From Rhizobium sp. 16-488-2b (GTDB taxonomy: Bacteria; Pseudomonadota; Alphaproteobacteria; Rhizobiales; Rhizobiaceae): 64,000 nucleotides of DNA. This document shows positions 9,771-17,830 of the stretch, piece by piece. Under the pieces are notes generated by a model. It was not told where the DNA came from. It saw nothing but the letters and a program-made list of their open reading frames with translations, and did no database searches. A program made the translations under genes and the position numbers. The first letter of the stretch is position 1; every line of letters begins with the position of its first letter. The stretch spans positions 62,001 through 126,000 of the forward strand of contig NZ_JAGHMF010000027.1 of assembly GCF_017741815.1 (NCBI RefSeq). Reading direction: 5' to 3'.

Positions 9771-10096
9771 TCGTCCGGGATCTCCTTTGATGAAGCTTGC
9801 AGTGAAAAAATGACTTCTTCTGCAATGCCAGATCCTGCGATGTTTTGAGTTCACATTCGCGAAAACCGCGTTTTCTCACGACGATGAAACTTGCATGCTC
9901 CAGATGAATTTTTCCGCCCTGAAGCGTTCAGGCGCGATCAGACCGCGTACAGCATGCTTCTCATGTAGATGGGGGAAGCATGCTAGCCGCGTCGATGGCC
10001 ATTGCACCTCGTGCGTTCCGTTTTTACGCTACTTGTATTTGAAGAATTCATTCAACGGCGCATTCCGATGGACCAAATTCAAGCGCACTCCGGGCA
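9771..10096. other. Intergenic region between convergent genes with two inverted repeats
   Basis: No convincing gene lies here. It separates the glutamate dehydrogenase gene from the convergent XRE-cupin gene. Two inverted repeats stand out: CCTGAA-GCG-TTCAGG at 9918-9932, and a 10-bp-arm hairpin at 9951-9984 (listed separately). Confidence 0.6.
9951..9984. terminator. Perfect 10-bp-arm stem-loop between convergent genes
   Basis: AGCATGCTTC at 9951-9960 pairs perfectly with GAAGCATGCT at 9975-9984 around a 14-nt loop. It lies between the 3' ends of two convergent genes, so a shared bidirectional terminator is the simplest reading. There is no T-run on either side, so an RNA-stability hairpin or a protein site is also possible. 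Confidence 0.45.
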
Positions 10097-10759
10097 TCAA
10101 TGCAGTTCTAGATCTCCTTCCTCTACTCCTTTGATGTTGTCACACACCCACACAATGTCGGCATCTTCCTCAGAAGTCGAAACAATAGCGTGCGCCATCA
10201 TGCTATCAAAATATATGCTGTCACCGGCTTCCATTTTGAGAGGTGCGTACAAGTCGGAATAAAATGTGACGGTTCCGCTCACGACGAAGATGAAAACTTC
10301 TCCCTCGTGCGAGATGAGCGTTTTGAAATCCGAGATTTTCCTCGCCTTGACCTTTGTACGAAACGGCAGGACCCGCTTTTTCGATATGTCGGAGGCAAGT
10401 GCGTGATGTATATAATGCTTACTGGACAAAGCAGGCCCTTCGCCGCTTTTTGTATAGCTCCTTCGTCCTGCGCCCGCCTGCACCGGTGTTGAACTGAACA
10501 AGGCGCCGATCTCAAGTGAAAAGCCGGCAGCCAACTTTTGCAGGATATCGAAGGTAGGGGACATCACACCATTCTCTATCTTCGAGAGCGTGGAGCGTGC
10601 GACTTTTGTCTCATTGCTCACTTCCTGGAGCGTCAGCCCGCGCTCAAGCCGCAAATCACGAAGCTTCTGGCCAAGTTCTTGGCGACCATCGGAAGATAAA
10701 TTTTCCGACATCCCTGAGCTTTGCAATAGCGTGATCTTCGTCTGCTTTGTCGCTCGCAT
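10097..10759 (-). CDS. XRE-family regulator with C-terminal cupin domain
   Basis: 220 aa. The N-terminal lambda-repressor-like helix-turn-helix (about residues 30-85: LRDLRLERGLTLQEVSNETKVARSTLSKIENG, in two consecutive pieces) is joined to a C-terminal cupin_2 barrel (about 135-210, HEGEVFIFVVSG, MEAGDSIYFDS). This PuuR/SutR-like layout usually senses a small metabolite, often an amino acid or polyamine derivative, through the cupin. AGGAAAG precedes the ATG at 10759. It is divergent from the amino acid ABC operon, with a 16-bp palindrome in between, and is therefore the likely regulator of that operon. Substrate unknown. Confidence 0.88.
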   Translation of the reverse strand: MRATKQTKITLLQSSGMSENLSSDGRQELGQKLRDLRLERGLTLQEVSNETKVARSTLSKIENGVMSPTFDILQKLAAGFSLEIGALFSSTPVQAGAGRRSYTKSGEGPALSSKHYIHHALASDISKKRVLPFRTKVKARKISDFKTLISHEGEVFIFVVSGTVTFYSDLYAPLKMEAGDSIYFDSMMAHAIVSTSEEDADIVWVCDNIKGVEEGDLELH

Positions 10760-10860
10760 TACTTTCCTACCTTCAAATCGACTTCAAGTACCATCGGCAT
10801 ACTCTGTTTCGAATTTCATACGGCGCGAACGACTGTGGCGTCAAGGAGCGCGGGGAATGA

Positions 10861-10876
10861 GTTTCCTATAGGAAAC
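10861..10876. promoter_or_regulatory. 16-bp perfect palindrome, candidate operator of the XRE-cupin regulator
   Basis: GTTTCCTATAGGAAAC is self-complementary over all 16 bases and lies 102 bp upstream of the XRE-cupin start, inside the 560-bp divergent region shared with the ABC operon. Such symmetric sites are typical for XRE dimers. The rest of 10760-11323 shows no convincing gene. Confidence 0.55.
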
Positions 10877-11323
10877 AAATGTCATAAATTTGAGAAAAAG
10901 TGCTTGACCGGTAGGCATCAAAGTGAGACAAACTGCCCGACAAGCTCGGAGAACGGCCAGTACGGTCGGAAAGTCGCTCAAAGAAACGACAGTCATCCGA
11001 GCATTAAAAGAGGGTGATCAATTGCGTGGATCTCAATAACGTCGTGTCATAATCGAAAGCGTTCAGATTTTAGACCAGATGTTGTCTCGCCTGGCAGCAA
11101 GTCTAAATTGAATCGTGGGCGCGCGGCGTGAGGGTTTACGTGGCTTAACGTCGAGATTGGGCGAATCGCGCAGAATATTACCTTGAAACGAAACCTGTTG
11201 TGAATCGGATGCAATCGCACGCCGACGCTTTAGCATGGGAATTCTAATGGCATGGATGGTGCAATTCTTTATCTTGGCGGGAACCAAAGCGCCGTATTGC
11301 CACCGACGGGGTGCCCGGACGTG

Positions 11324-12085
11324 ATGGCGGCGACTGACAACGTTCTCATCCGGCTGTCTTCCTTGAGTAAGCATTACGGAAGCCACACGGTTCTTGACGG
11401 TATAGATCTCGAAGTGCGTTCGGGTGAAGTTCTCGCGATCATCGGACCGAGCGGTTCCGGGAAAAGCACGCTACTGCGCTGTATCAACTATCTCGAGCCG
11501 CCAGATGGCGGTACGATCTCTATCGGTGCAATGACGATTGACGCTGCGCGGCCCGTTGCACGCGCGGAGCTTTCTGGCCTTCGCCGGCGTGTCGGCATGG
11601 TTTTCCAGTCGTTCAATCTCTTTCCGCACATGTCGGTCCTGCGAAATGTAAGCTTGGCGCAAGAGCGCGTGCTTGGCCGCAGCCGCAGGGAAGCCGACGA
11701 GCGATCAATGCAGCTTCTCAAGCGCGTGGGCCTCGCCGATAAGGCGGAACAGTTTCCCGTCCGGTGTTCCGGCGGCCAGCAGCAGCGTATCGCTATTGCC
11801 CGTTCGCTCGCGCTCGATCCGGAAATCATGCTGTTCGACGAGCCGACATCGGCTCTCGACCCCGAGCTCGGCCTTGAGGTTCTCGCCGTAATGCGCGAGC
11901 TGGCCGAAAGCGGCATGACAATGATCGTCGTTACCCACGAGATGAGCTTTGCCGAGAACGTTTCCGACACGGTCATGATCATGGCCGACGGTCATATCGT
12001 AGAAAAAGGACCGTCGAAGGAGGTCATGCGCAATCCGCAACAGGAGCGGACGAAGCGCTTTCTCCGCGCGGTACACGATCGATGA
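11324..12085 (+). CDS. Polar amino acid ABC transporter, ATP-binding protein
   Basis: 253 aa GlnQ/HisP-type ATPase: Walker A GPSGSGKS (41-48), Q-loop in VFQSFNLFPHMSVL, signature CSGGQQQR, Walker B IMLFDEPTSALD, and H-loop in VTHEMSF. The ATG at 11324 matches the family's usual N-terminus; an in-frame ATG at 11252 would add 24 residues of no family similarity. The signature has Cys where Leu is normal before SGGQ, a mild oddity. The stop overlaps the first permease start (ATGA). It energises uptake by the two permeases and the binding protein that follow. Confidence 0.92.
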   Translation: MAATDNVLIRLSSLSKHYGSHTVLDGIDLEVRSGEVLAIIGPSGSGKSTLLRCINYLEPPDGGTISIGAMTIDAARPVARAELSGLRRRVGMVFQSFNLFPHMSVLRNVSLAQERVLGRSRREADERSMQLLKRVGLADKAEQFPVRCSGGQQQRIAIARSLALDPEIMLFDEPTSALDPELGLEVLAVMRELAESGMTMIVVTHEMSFAENVSDTVMIMADGHIVEKGPSKEVMRNPQQERTKRFLRAVHDR

Positions 12086-12726
12086 GCGTGGCAGAGTTTC
12101 TTCCCCTCCTCCGGGGTCTAACCTGGACGATCGCGCTGACGGCAGGAGCCTTTCTAATCGGGGCCGTGCTCGGCATCCCGCTGCTTGTAGCACGCCAGAG
12201 CAAATTCTTGCCGCTGCGGGCGCTCGCGATGGTCCTAATCCAGGTCGTGCGAGCCATACCGCCTATTCTCTGGCTCTTCATCATCTTCTTCGGTCTTGGC
12301 ATGAGCGTGACGCCGATAAGCCCTTTCCATGCCGCTCTTATGGGGCTTGGGCTGATTGCAGCCGCGAACATGGCGGAGATATATCGGGGCGCGGTCGCGT
12401 CCGTCCATCACGGACAGTGGGAGGCCGCCTCAGCACTCGATCTTGGCCACTGGTCGGTCTTCCGCGACATCATCGCACCCCAGGCATTCCGCGTCGCGCT
12501 GCCGTCGGCGGCGAGCTATCTCATCGGCCTCATGAAGGAGACGGCAGTCGCCTCCGCCATCGGCGTGTCGGAGCTCGCCTACCAAGGCAACCAGCTTTCG
12601 CAGCTCACCTATCGAGGCCTTGAAGTGTTCGCAGTGGTCGGGCTCTTTTACGTGCTTCTGAGCCTTCCAATCGCATGGCTCTCGCGCATGGCCGATGGCT
12701 ATCTCCAGGCAAGGGTGGCGCGCTGA
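12082..12726 (+). CDS. Polar amino acid ABC transporter permease 1
   Basis: 214 aa HisMQ-type inner-membrane permease with about five hydrophobic segments and the cytoplasmic EAA loop (about residues 115-145, GQWEAASALDLGHWSVFRDI) that docks on the ATPase. It overlaps the ATPase stop by 4 bp and shares a TGATG junction with the second permease, so the operon is translationally coupled. Substrate class (polar amino acid or related compound) follows from the family only. Confidence 0.9.
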   Translation: MSVAEFLPLLRGLTWTIALTAGAFLIGAVLGIPLLVARQSKFLPLRALAMVLIQVVRAIPPILWLFIIFFGLGMSVTPISPFHAALMGLGLIAAANMAEIYRGAVASVHHGQWEAASALDLGHWSVFRDIIAPQAFRVALPSAASYLIGLMKETAVASAIGVSELAYQGNQLSQLTYRGLEVFAVVGLFYVLLSLPIAWLSRMADGYLQARVAR

Positions 12727-13388
12727 TGTTTCCGACTTACGACGAAATCTCCACTTGGCTGCCTCATCTCCTTGGCGGGCTCTCGATCAGCCTGCAGGTA
12801 ACGGCACTCAGTCTTCTTATCGGCATTCCGTTTGGTCTGGTTCTGGCGCTCGGCGTGCTGGCCAGGAACCGCGCGCTGAAGGGCCTCAGTCTCTTTCTTG
12901 TCGAGATCGGCCGCGGTGCGCCCGCGTTGGTGCTCCTTCAGTTCATCTATTTCGGCTTGCCAACGACCGGGGTGACGCTTGGCTCTTATGCCGCCGCGGT
13001 GATCGCGCTCGCTTGGAACACCGGCGCATATACCAGTGAGATCATTCGTGCCAGCTTGCAATCCGTCGCCCATGGCCAGCGGGAGGCGGCGGTCGCCCTC
13101 GGTCTCAACCGGCTCGACGAACTGCGCTACGTGCTCCTGCCGCAGGGCCTGCGTGTGGCACTTCCTGCATTGCTCGGTTTCTCGATCCTTATTTTCCAAG
13201 GTACGTCGCTCTGCTTCACCATCGCACTGCCGGAGCTGGTGAGCCGTGCCTACGAGATCGGCTCGACGACCTTCCGCTATTTCCCGGCTCTGCTTTCAGC
13301 TGGCGCACTCTATGCCTGCATTTCCATCCCCGCCGCCCTCTTCGTCAGTCACGTCGAGAAGCGTGCGGGACTTTACGCCCACCGTTGA
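12726..13388 (+). CDS. Polar amino acid ABC transporter permease 2
   Basis: 220 aa HisMQ-type permease, the partner of permease 1, with several transmembrane helices and an EAA loop (GQREAAVALGLNRLDELRYV). The start at 12726 overlaps the previous stop by one base (TGATG); a longer in-frame extension back to 12675 overlaps the first permease and is rejected. The two permeases would form a heterodimeric channel. Confidence 0.9.
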   Translation: MFPTYDEISTWLPHLLGGLSISLQVTALSLLIGIPFGLVLALGVLARNRALKGLSLFLVEIGRGAPALVLLQFIYFGLPTTGVTLGSYAAAVIALAWNTGAYTSEIIRASLQSVAHGQREAAVALGLNRLDELRYVLLPQGLRVALPALLGFSILIFQGTSLCFTIALPELVSRAYEIGSTTFRYFPALLSAGALYACISIPAALFVSHVEKRAGLYAHR

Positions 13389-13411
13389 ACCTCAACTGAA
13401 AGGATACCTGC

Positions 13412-14251
13412 ATGACCATCGTATCGACCACCAAGCAGATTCTTCTAACCGGCATTGCCGGGTTCCTGATCTCGTCCTCTCTTGCGTCCGCGCAAGATTG
13501 CACGCCGAAGCACCAGTTCGCGACAGTTGAAGCCGGAACGCTGACGGTCGCGGTTACCACCTATGCCCCGCATTCCTTCATCGATGACAGTGGGGCCATG
13601 AAGGGCATCGATGGCGACATCGCCGCGGAGTTTGCCAAGCGCGAATGCCTGAAGGTCAAGGCCGTCGCCGTCGATCCCGCCGCTGCCATCCAATATGTGC
13701 TCTCCGGCCAGGCCGATATCACAACTGGCGACTGGTATCGCACGGCAGAGCGCGCGAAGGTCATGAGCCTCTCCGCACCGCTCTACACCGACCAGATGGG
13801 CATCTACTCAAAGGAAGACTTCAAGAAGGTCTCGGATCTTGAAGGCAAGCAGGTCGGCACGGTGCAGGGCTATCTTTGGGTCGCAGACCTGAAGACCCTG
13901 CTTGGCGACTCCCTGAAACTCTACCCGAATTCGGTCAACATGCAGCAGGACCTCAAGTCCGGCCGGATCGATGTGGCCGTCGACGGCTATTCGACCGGCG
14001 TGGTTGCCGCGCAGAAAGGTGCGCTCGGTGATATCAAGGTCAATGTCGCGACCTCCGATGATCGCGTGAAGGCGAGCAAGGAAGCAGCGCAGGCGGCCTT
14101 CCCTTATTCGCTGAAAGCCAAGGAACTGGGCGTCGCGCTTGATGCCGGGATCGCCGAGATGCATGCGGATGGCACGATCGTCACCATCCTGAAGTCCTAT
14201 GGACTGGACGGTACCGCAGCAGAGACCGGTGCCCCGCGCCTCGTCGAGTAA
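13412..14251 (+). CDS. Periplasmic amino acid-binding protein of the ABC transporter
   Basis: 279 aa SBP_bac_3 family protein. It has an N-terminal signal peptide (hydrophobic about residues 9-26, cleavage likely after ASA before QDC). The mature two-lobe binding protein contains GTLTVAVTTYAPHSFID and the ITTGDW and GTVQGYLW strands. It lies 23 bp after the second permease and is the last transporter gene before a strong terminator. The ligand is unknown; the regulator and racemase neighbours suggest an amino acid or amino acid derivative. Confidence 0.9.
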   Translation: MTIVSTTKQILLTGIAGFLISSSLASAQDCTPKHQFATVEAGTLTVAVTTYAPHSFIDDSGAMKGIDGDIAAEFAKRECLKVKAVAVDPAAAIQYVLSGQADITTGDWYRTAERAKVMSLSAPLYTDQMGIYSKEDFKKVSDLEGKQVGTVQGYLWVADLKTLLGDSLKLYPNSVNMQQDLKSGRIDVAVDGYSTGVVAAQKGALGDIKVNVATSDDRVKASKEAAQAAFPYSLKAKELGVALDAGIAEMHADGTIVTILKSYGLDGTAAETGAPRLVE

Positions 14252-14261
14252 GCATTTTATC

Positions 14262-14288
14262 AGCGGGGGAGTTCGCTCCCCCGCTTTT
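14262..14288 (+). terminator. Rho-independent terminator with UUCG tetraloop
   Basis: AGCGGGGGAG pairs perfectly with CTCCCCCGCT around a TTCG tetraloop and is followed by TTT. It lies 11 bp after the binding-protein stop and 31 bp before the racemase start. It should end or attenuate most transporter transcripts, with read-through into the racemase gene. Confidence 0.85.
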
Positions 14289-14318
14289 CAGCTTAAATGG
14301 AAATCGGAGACAATAAAG

Positions 14319-15053
14319 ATGACTGTCTATACGGTCACGCGCAAAACGCAGTCCTGGTACGGTGAGCAAATCGGCATCTTGATCCTGGATGCAGCCTATC
14401 CTTGTGTGCCAGGAAACGTTGGCAACGCAACCACTTATGACTACCCCGTCCGCTTCCAGGAAGTGCGCGGCGCCTCCATCGACCGGCTGCTGAACCAGCG
14501 CGATCCGGCGTTGAAAGAGGTCTTTATCGAAGCGGCCGTCGAATTGCAGAACCGCGGCGTGAAGGCTATCACCGGCGCCTGCGGCTTCATGGCCTATTTC
14601 CAGGAGGAGGTCGCGGCAGCGGTCGATATTCCGGTCTTTCTGTCCAGCTTGATGCAGATCCCGTTCATGCATGCGCTGTGCGGAGGCCGCGTCGGCGTCA
14701 TTACTGCCAATGCCTCGCGGCTGACGCCGCGCCATTTCGCGGCCTGCAATGTTGCTGATTTCATTCCGTTGGCGGTTTCGGGCATGGAAGATCAGACGGA
14801 ATTTCGAGAGGCCATCCTTGAAGAGCGCGGCACACTGGATTCTGCCGCAATTGAGCGTGAGGTGACAGCCGTTGCGCGCAAGCTGGTCGCCGATAACCCG
14901 GACGTAAAATCGATTCTACTCGAATGCAGTGACCTACCGCCATATGCACACGCAGTGCAGTCTGCAACCGGACGGCCGGTCTTCGACTTCATTACAATGA
15001 TCAACTATGTACAGAGTTGTACCGCACGCCGTCCCTATTTCGGAAGCATTTAG
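14319..15053 (+). CDS. Aspartate/glutamate/hydantoin racemase family protein
   Basis: 244 aa cofactor-independent racemase-fold protein. The two catalytic cysteines expected for the family are visible: C88 in ITGACGFMA and C203 in LLECSDLPPY. The ATG at 14319 is chosen over the longer ORF, which would start inside the upstream binding-protein gene and span the terminator. It follows the amino acid transporter across the terminator, so it probably acts on the imported compound (racemising an amino acid, hydantoin or a related alpha-carbon acid). The substrate cannot be read from sequence. Confidence 0.82.
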   Translation: MTVYTVTRKTQSWYGEQIGILILDAAYPCVPGNVGNATTYDYPVRFQEVRGASIDRLLNQRDPALKEVFIEAAVELQNRGVKAITGACGFMAYFQEEVAAAVDIPVFLSSLMQIPFMHALCGGRVGVITANASRLTPRHFAACNVADFIPLAVSGMEDQTEFREAILEERGTLDSAAIEREVTAVARKLVADNPDVKSILLECSDLPPYAHAVQSATGRPVFDFITMINYVQSCTARRPYFGSI

Positions 15054-15132
15054 GGTGCCAGACAGCAGTTTTTGGAGTTCAAGGTAGCTATTAGCTGTTA
15101 CCGTTTTCAAACTGGAGGGTGATTTCCAGAGA

Positions 15133-15372
15133 TTGGCTGAATTGTCTCCAGACTCAGCAGAAAGTAGCAGGCCAGGAATGCTCTCTCCACTGGAGAAAGC
15201 GTGCCTTCGTTGGCTTTTGCGAGGCAGAACAATTGATGAGATGGTCGTTCTAGTTGGCAGATCAAAACACGAGATTGAAACGTGTATTGCCAATGCGGTT
15301 AAGGCTGTTGGTGCAACTTCCATTGAAAATGCACTACATATACTCGCCACGAGGAAGCGTCGTGACCTTTGA
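15133..15372 (+). CDS. Small orphan LuxR-type helix-turn-helix protein
   Basis: 79 aa if the TTG at 15133 is used (GGAGG 14 bp upstream), or 64 aa from the ATG at 15178. Residues from about LSPLEKACLRWLLRG onwards resemble the C-terminal GerE/LuxR DNA-binding domain, with no sensor or receiver domain. It could be a stand-alone regulator, as in some rhizobial quorum-sensing or motility circuits, or the 3' remnant of a larger LuxR gene. It lies alone, about 80 bp after the racemase gene. Confidence 0.5.
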   Translation: MAELSPDSAESSRPGMLSPLEKACLRWLLRGRTIDEMVVLVGRSKHEIETCIANAVKAVGATSIENALHILATRKRRDL

Positions 15373-15622
15373 GTAAATTCGAGGTCGACAAGTCTTTTCG
15401 GTCGGAATTGCTCTCCATGACTTAGTGATGTTGGATGAACCCGGGCAACCATTCTGGCCTAGCGTCTTAGCGGCACCCCACTCTGACAGAATCGCGATTA
15501 GGTCAGATTGGGGTGCCTCCATGCCGTTTTAAACCACGTCTTTCGACGATCATCTTGAGCTACCTGGCGCTGACCGGCTAGGGGTCGGAACAAGAGCAGT
15601 TCGAAATCGTACCAGGCCTTTA
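15373..15622. other. Non-coding stretch with a long imperfect hairpin
   Basis: No gene is supported here. The main feature is an inverted repeat at 15472-15487 and 15502-15517 (GGCACCCCACTCTGAC against GTCAGATTGGGGTGCC, 15 of 16 pairs, 14-nt loop). It could be a terminator for the small LuxR ORF or the end of a decayed mobile element next to the IS1595 remnant. Confidence 0.5.
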
Positions 15623-16540
15623 TCAACCAAAGACAGCCACGGCAGATTTGATGGTGATGCCGCCGCTTCGACTACGGCGCATTTGGCGGCCGGTAGCAGC
15701 ATGGAAGACCTGCTGCAATTGCGGTGCGGGAGGAACGCGTGATCAGAGGGTTTTCGTGCTTTCCTTGCCGCTTCGGCTTTTCCGCACTCCTTGGCCGATA
15801 ACAACGCGCTGGGACAAGCGGAACCCGATTTCATGGAAATACAGGTCGGCAAGTTCCGGGCTGATGCGATGAAAGACGCCTGCAATGGTTCGCCGGATCC
15901 GGGCATTGAACCCCTCGGCTGAATTGACGTGGACGGCATCCCGTACATATTCGCGGCTGGAGTGGTTGACCGTCTCGTGTACGGCAAAGCTTTCCCCTAT
16001 GGCCACGAACGCCTTTGCCTCGTCGCTCATCAAATGCGCTCGAAGTTCAACTTGTGTTGCAACTGCTCGTACAGCAGCACGCAATGAAAGGCCCGTAACG
16101 ACAGTGGCACGGGCATCGCCCGCAATGGAACCTGGGGTGAGGTCTGCCGGTCGCTGCACAATCGCAATGACCGGCGTCTTCTCCGTCTTTATCTGCCCCC
16201 CTTGCGGCCTCTTCCAGGAGGCGGATCATCGGGATGCTTTCTGGGTCTGCCGCCGAGATAGAAATGGTCGACTTCCACCGTGCCGTCGAGCATGTGCTCG
16301 CGCGCCACCATGAGCCGCAGTGCATGACCGATCCGCCAGGCGGTCGGTTGGCTAACGCCAAGGGTCTCGGCGAGACGGACCGAGGATAGGCCTTTATCCG
16401 ACTGCAACAACAGCCACATTGCTTTGAGCCAGGTGCGCAACGGAAGCTTCGTGGCATGCAAGGGCGTATGCGTTGTCACGGTGAACTGCAAGCGGCAATC
16501 ACCGCTGGAGCATTGGTAGAGGCCAGGCCGACGTAAACTG
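15623..16540 (-). pseudogene. IS1595-family transposase remnant
   Basis: Minus-strand fragments of one ISXO2/IS1595-type transposase. The N-terminal part (frame of 16189-16540) starts inside the zinc-ribbon region (GLYQCSSGDCRLQFTVTTHT) and includes GTVEVDHFYLGGRPRK with a catalytic Asp. The C-terminal part (15743-16190) is in another frame and carries NSAEGFNARIRRTIAGVFHR. The frames break near a run of six C at 16196-16201, and an in-frame TGA at 15743-15745 cuts off the last 40 codons, which still read to a stop at 15623. About 50 N-terminal residues are missing where the element meets the LysR gene. Three independent lesions make it non-functional. Confidence 0.82.
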
Positions 16541-17422
16541 ACGAACCTGGTCAGCGACCCAAGCCCGAAAAGCCCTGACCTTAGGATGGTCCTGATTGCC
16601 AATCCGATAGACAAGGTCATAGCCCCATTCTACCTCAAGCGTCGCCTGCGGGAAGAGAGGCAGGAGACGCCCGGCAACAAGGTCTTCAGCAACAAGAACA
16701 CTCCGCCCAAGTACCACGCCCACGCCACGGACCGCCGCCTCGATCGACATGCTACCATGGCTATAGCCCGGGCTTCGCATGACCGGATAAGGCAACTGCA
16801 TCACGGCGAACCATCGTTCCCATGTCGTGGTCATGCCGATCTCGTGGATCAGTTGGCACTTCGCCAGGTCTTCGACCCGATCCAACCCTCCCATCTTCTC
16901 CCGGTATTCCGGAGAGCAGACGGGCGAGACAACCTCATTCATGATGCGCTCGGCCGATGCGAAGGGATATTGCCCGTTGCCATAGCGGAGCGCCACGTCG
17001 ACATGGCCAGAGGCAAAGTCGACGGGGTTGTCTGTAACTTCCACGTGAACGTCCAAATCGGGATGGTCTCCAATCAGCCGATGAAGCCGCGGCATGAGCC
17101 ATTTGCTTGCGAAGGACACGCCGCAACTGACCACCAGTCGGCTCCTATCGTTCCTGCGCCTGATGTCTTCGGACTCACGTGATAGTTCTGACAGGACTCG
17201 CGTGACGGTGCTGAAGAAAGATTGGCCCGCTTCAGTAAGCTCGATCCTGCGGGTCAGGCGGCGGAAGAGGGGGACGCCGACGTGGTCCTCGAGTGCTTTT
17301 ATCTGGCGGCTGACCGCTCCATGCGTCAAATGCAGTTCCTCGGCCGCGAGCGTCATGCTGAGCCGCCTTCCCGTAGCCTCGAACGCGCGCAGTGTCTGGA
17401 GCGGGGGAAGAATGTCGGCCAT
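16499..17422 (-). CDS. LysR-family regulator (GcvA-like), 3' end fused to IS remnant
   Basis: 307 aa from the ATG at 17422 (MADILPPLQTLRAFEATG); an upstream ATG at 17449 would add nine unlikely residues. The N-terminal winged helix (LTHGAVSRQIKALEDHVG) is followed by a LysR substrate-binding domain (about 90-295). The last residues, after VADQVRQF, run into sequence that belongs to the IS1595 remnant, so the original C-terminus was replaced by a few foreign codons. The regulatory core is complete and the protein may still work. Its target is unknown: no operon is divergent from it at close range. Confidence 0.8.
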   Translation of the reverse strand: MADILPPLQTLRAFEATGRRLSMTLAAEELHLTHGAVSRQIKALEDHVGVPLFRRLTRRIELTEAGQSFFSTVTRVLSELSRESEDIRRRNDRSRLVVSCGVSFASKWLMPRLHRLIGDHPDLDVHVEVTDNPVDFASGHVDVALRYGNGQYPFASAERIMNEVVSPVCSPEYREKMGGLDRVEDLAKCQLIHEIGMTTTWERWFAVMQLPYPVMRSPGYSHGSMSIEAAVRGVGVVLGRSVLVAEDLVAGRLLPLFPQATLEVEWGYDLVYRIGNQDHPKVRAFRAWVADQVRQFTSAWPLPMLQR

Positions 17423-17830
17423 GGCATCCCAGGCGTGAGCCGCTCTCACGCATCCCGTGAGAGCAAATGGTTTGTCGAAAGATTACACCGCATCTTACAC
17501 ATGCTGCGAACGCACGCCAAATTCAAGTCTCGTTCGGGACCTGTCTGCAGCCTGGTCAAGCAGAACTTGGGAAACGCCATTATCGACATCTTCACGGTTG
17601 CGGACACCGACACGCGAGATCTCCATCATTCCCGTCAAAGAACCCACCGAGTTTCAGACATTTGTAGCCAAGCAGGCGGATGTGAACCCTTCGTGTGCTT
17701 GGCGGCTCACAAGGGAAAAGTCGCGGTGGGCTCCCGCAAAAATCAAACTTCTACTGCCGCCCCGGCAAAGCCGGGGGAACTCTCACGTTCGCTTAGGAAT
17801 ATGTTATCCAGCTGCGGCTAAAATCATCTA
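17423..17830. other. Intergenic region with no recognised gene
   Basis: Several overlapping short frames exist on the plus strand, but none has family features or a convincing ribosome-binding site. The stretch presumably holds the promoters of the LysR gene (leftward) and the diguanylate cyclase gene (rightward). Confidence 0.5.

Noticed and set aside
16189..16201. Recoding at the C6 run in the IS1595 transposase
   Set aside because: The same gene also has an internal stop and lacks its N-terminus, so simple decay explains the frame change better.
16586..17182. 198-codon plus-strand frame over the LysR gene
   Set aside because: Antisense shadow of a recognisable LysR gene with no features of its own.
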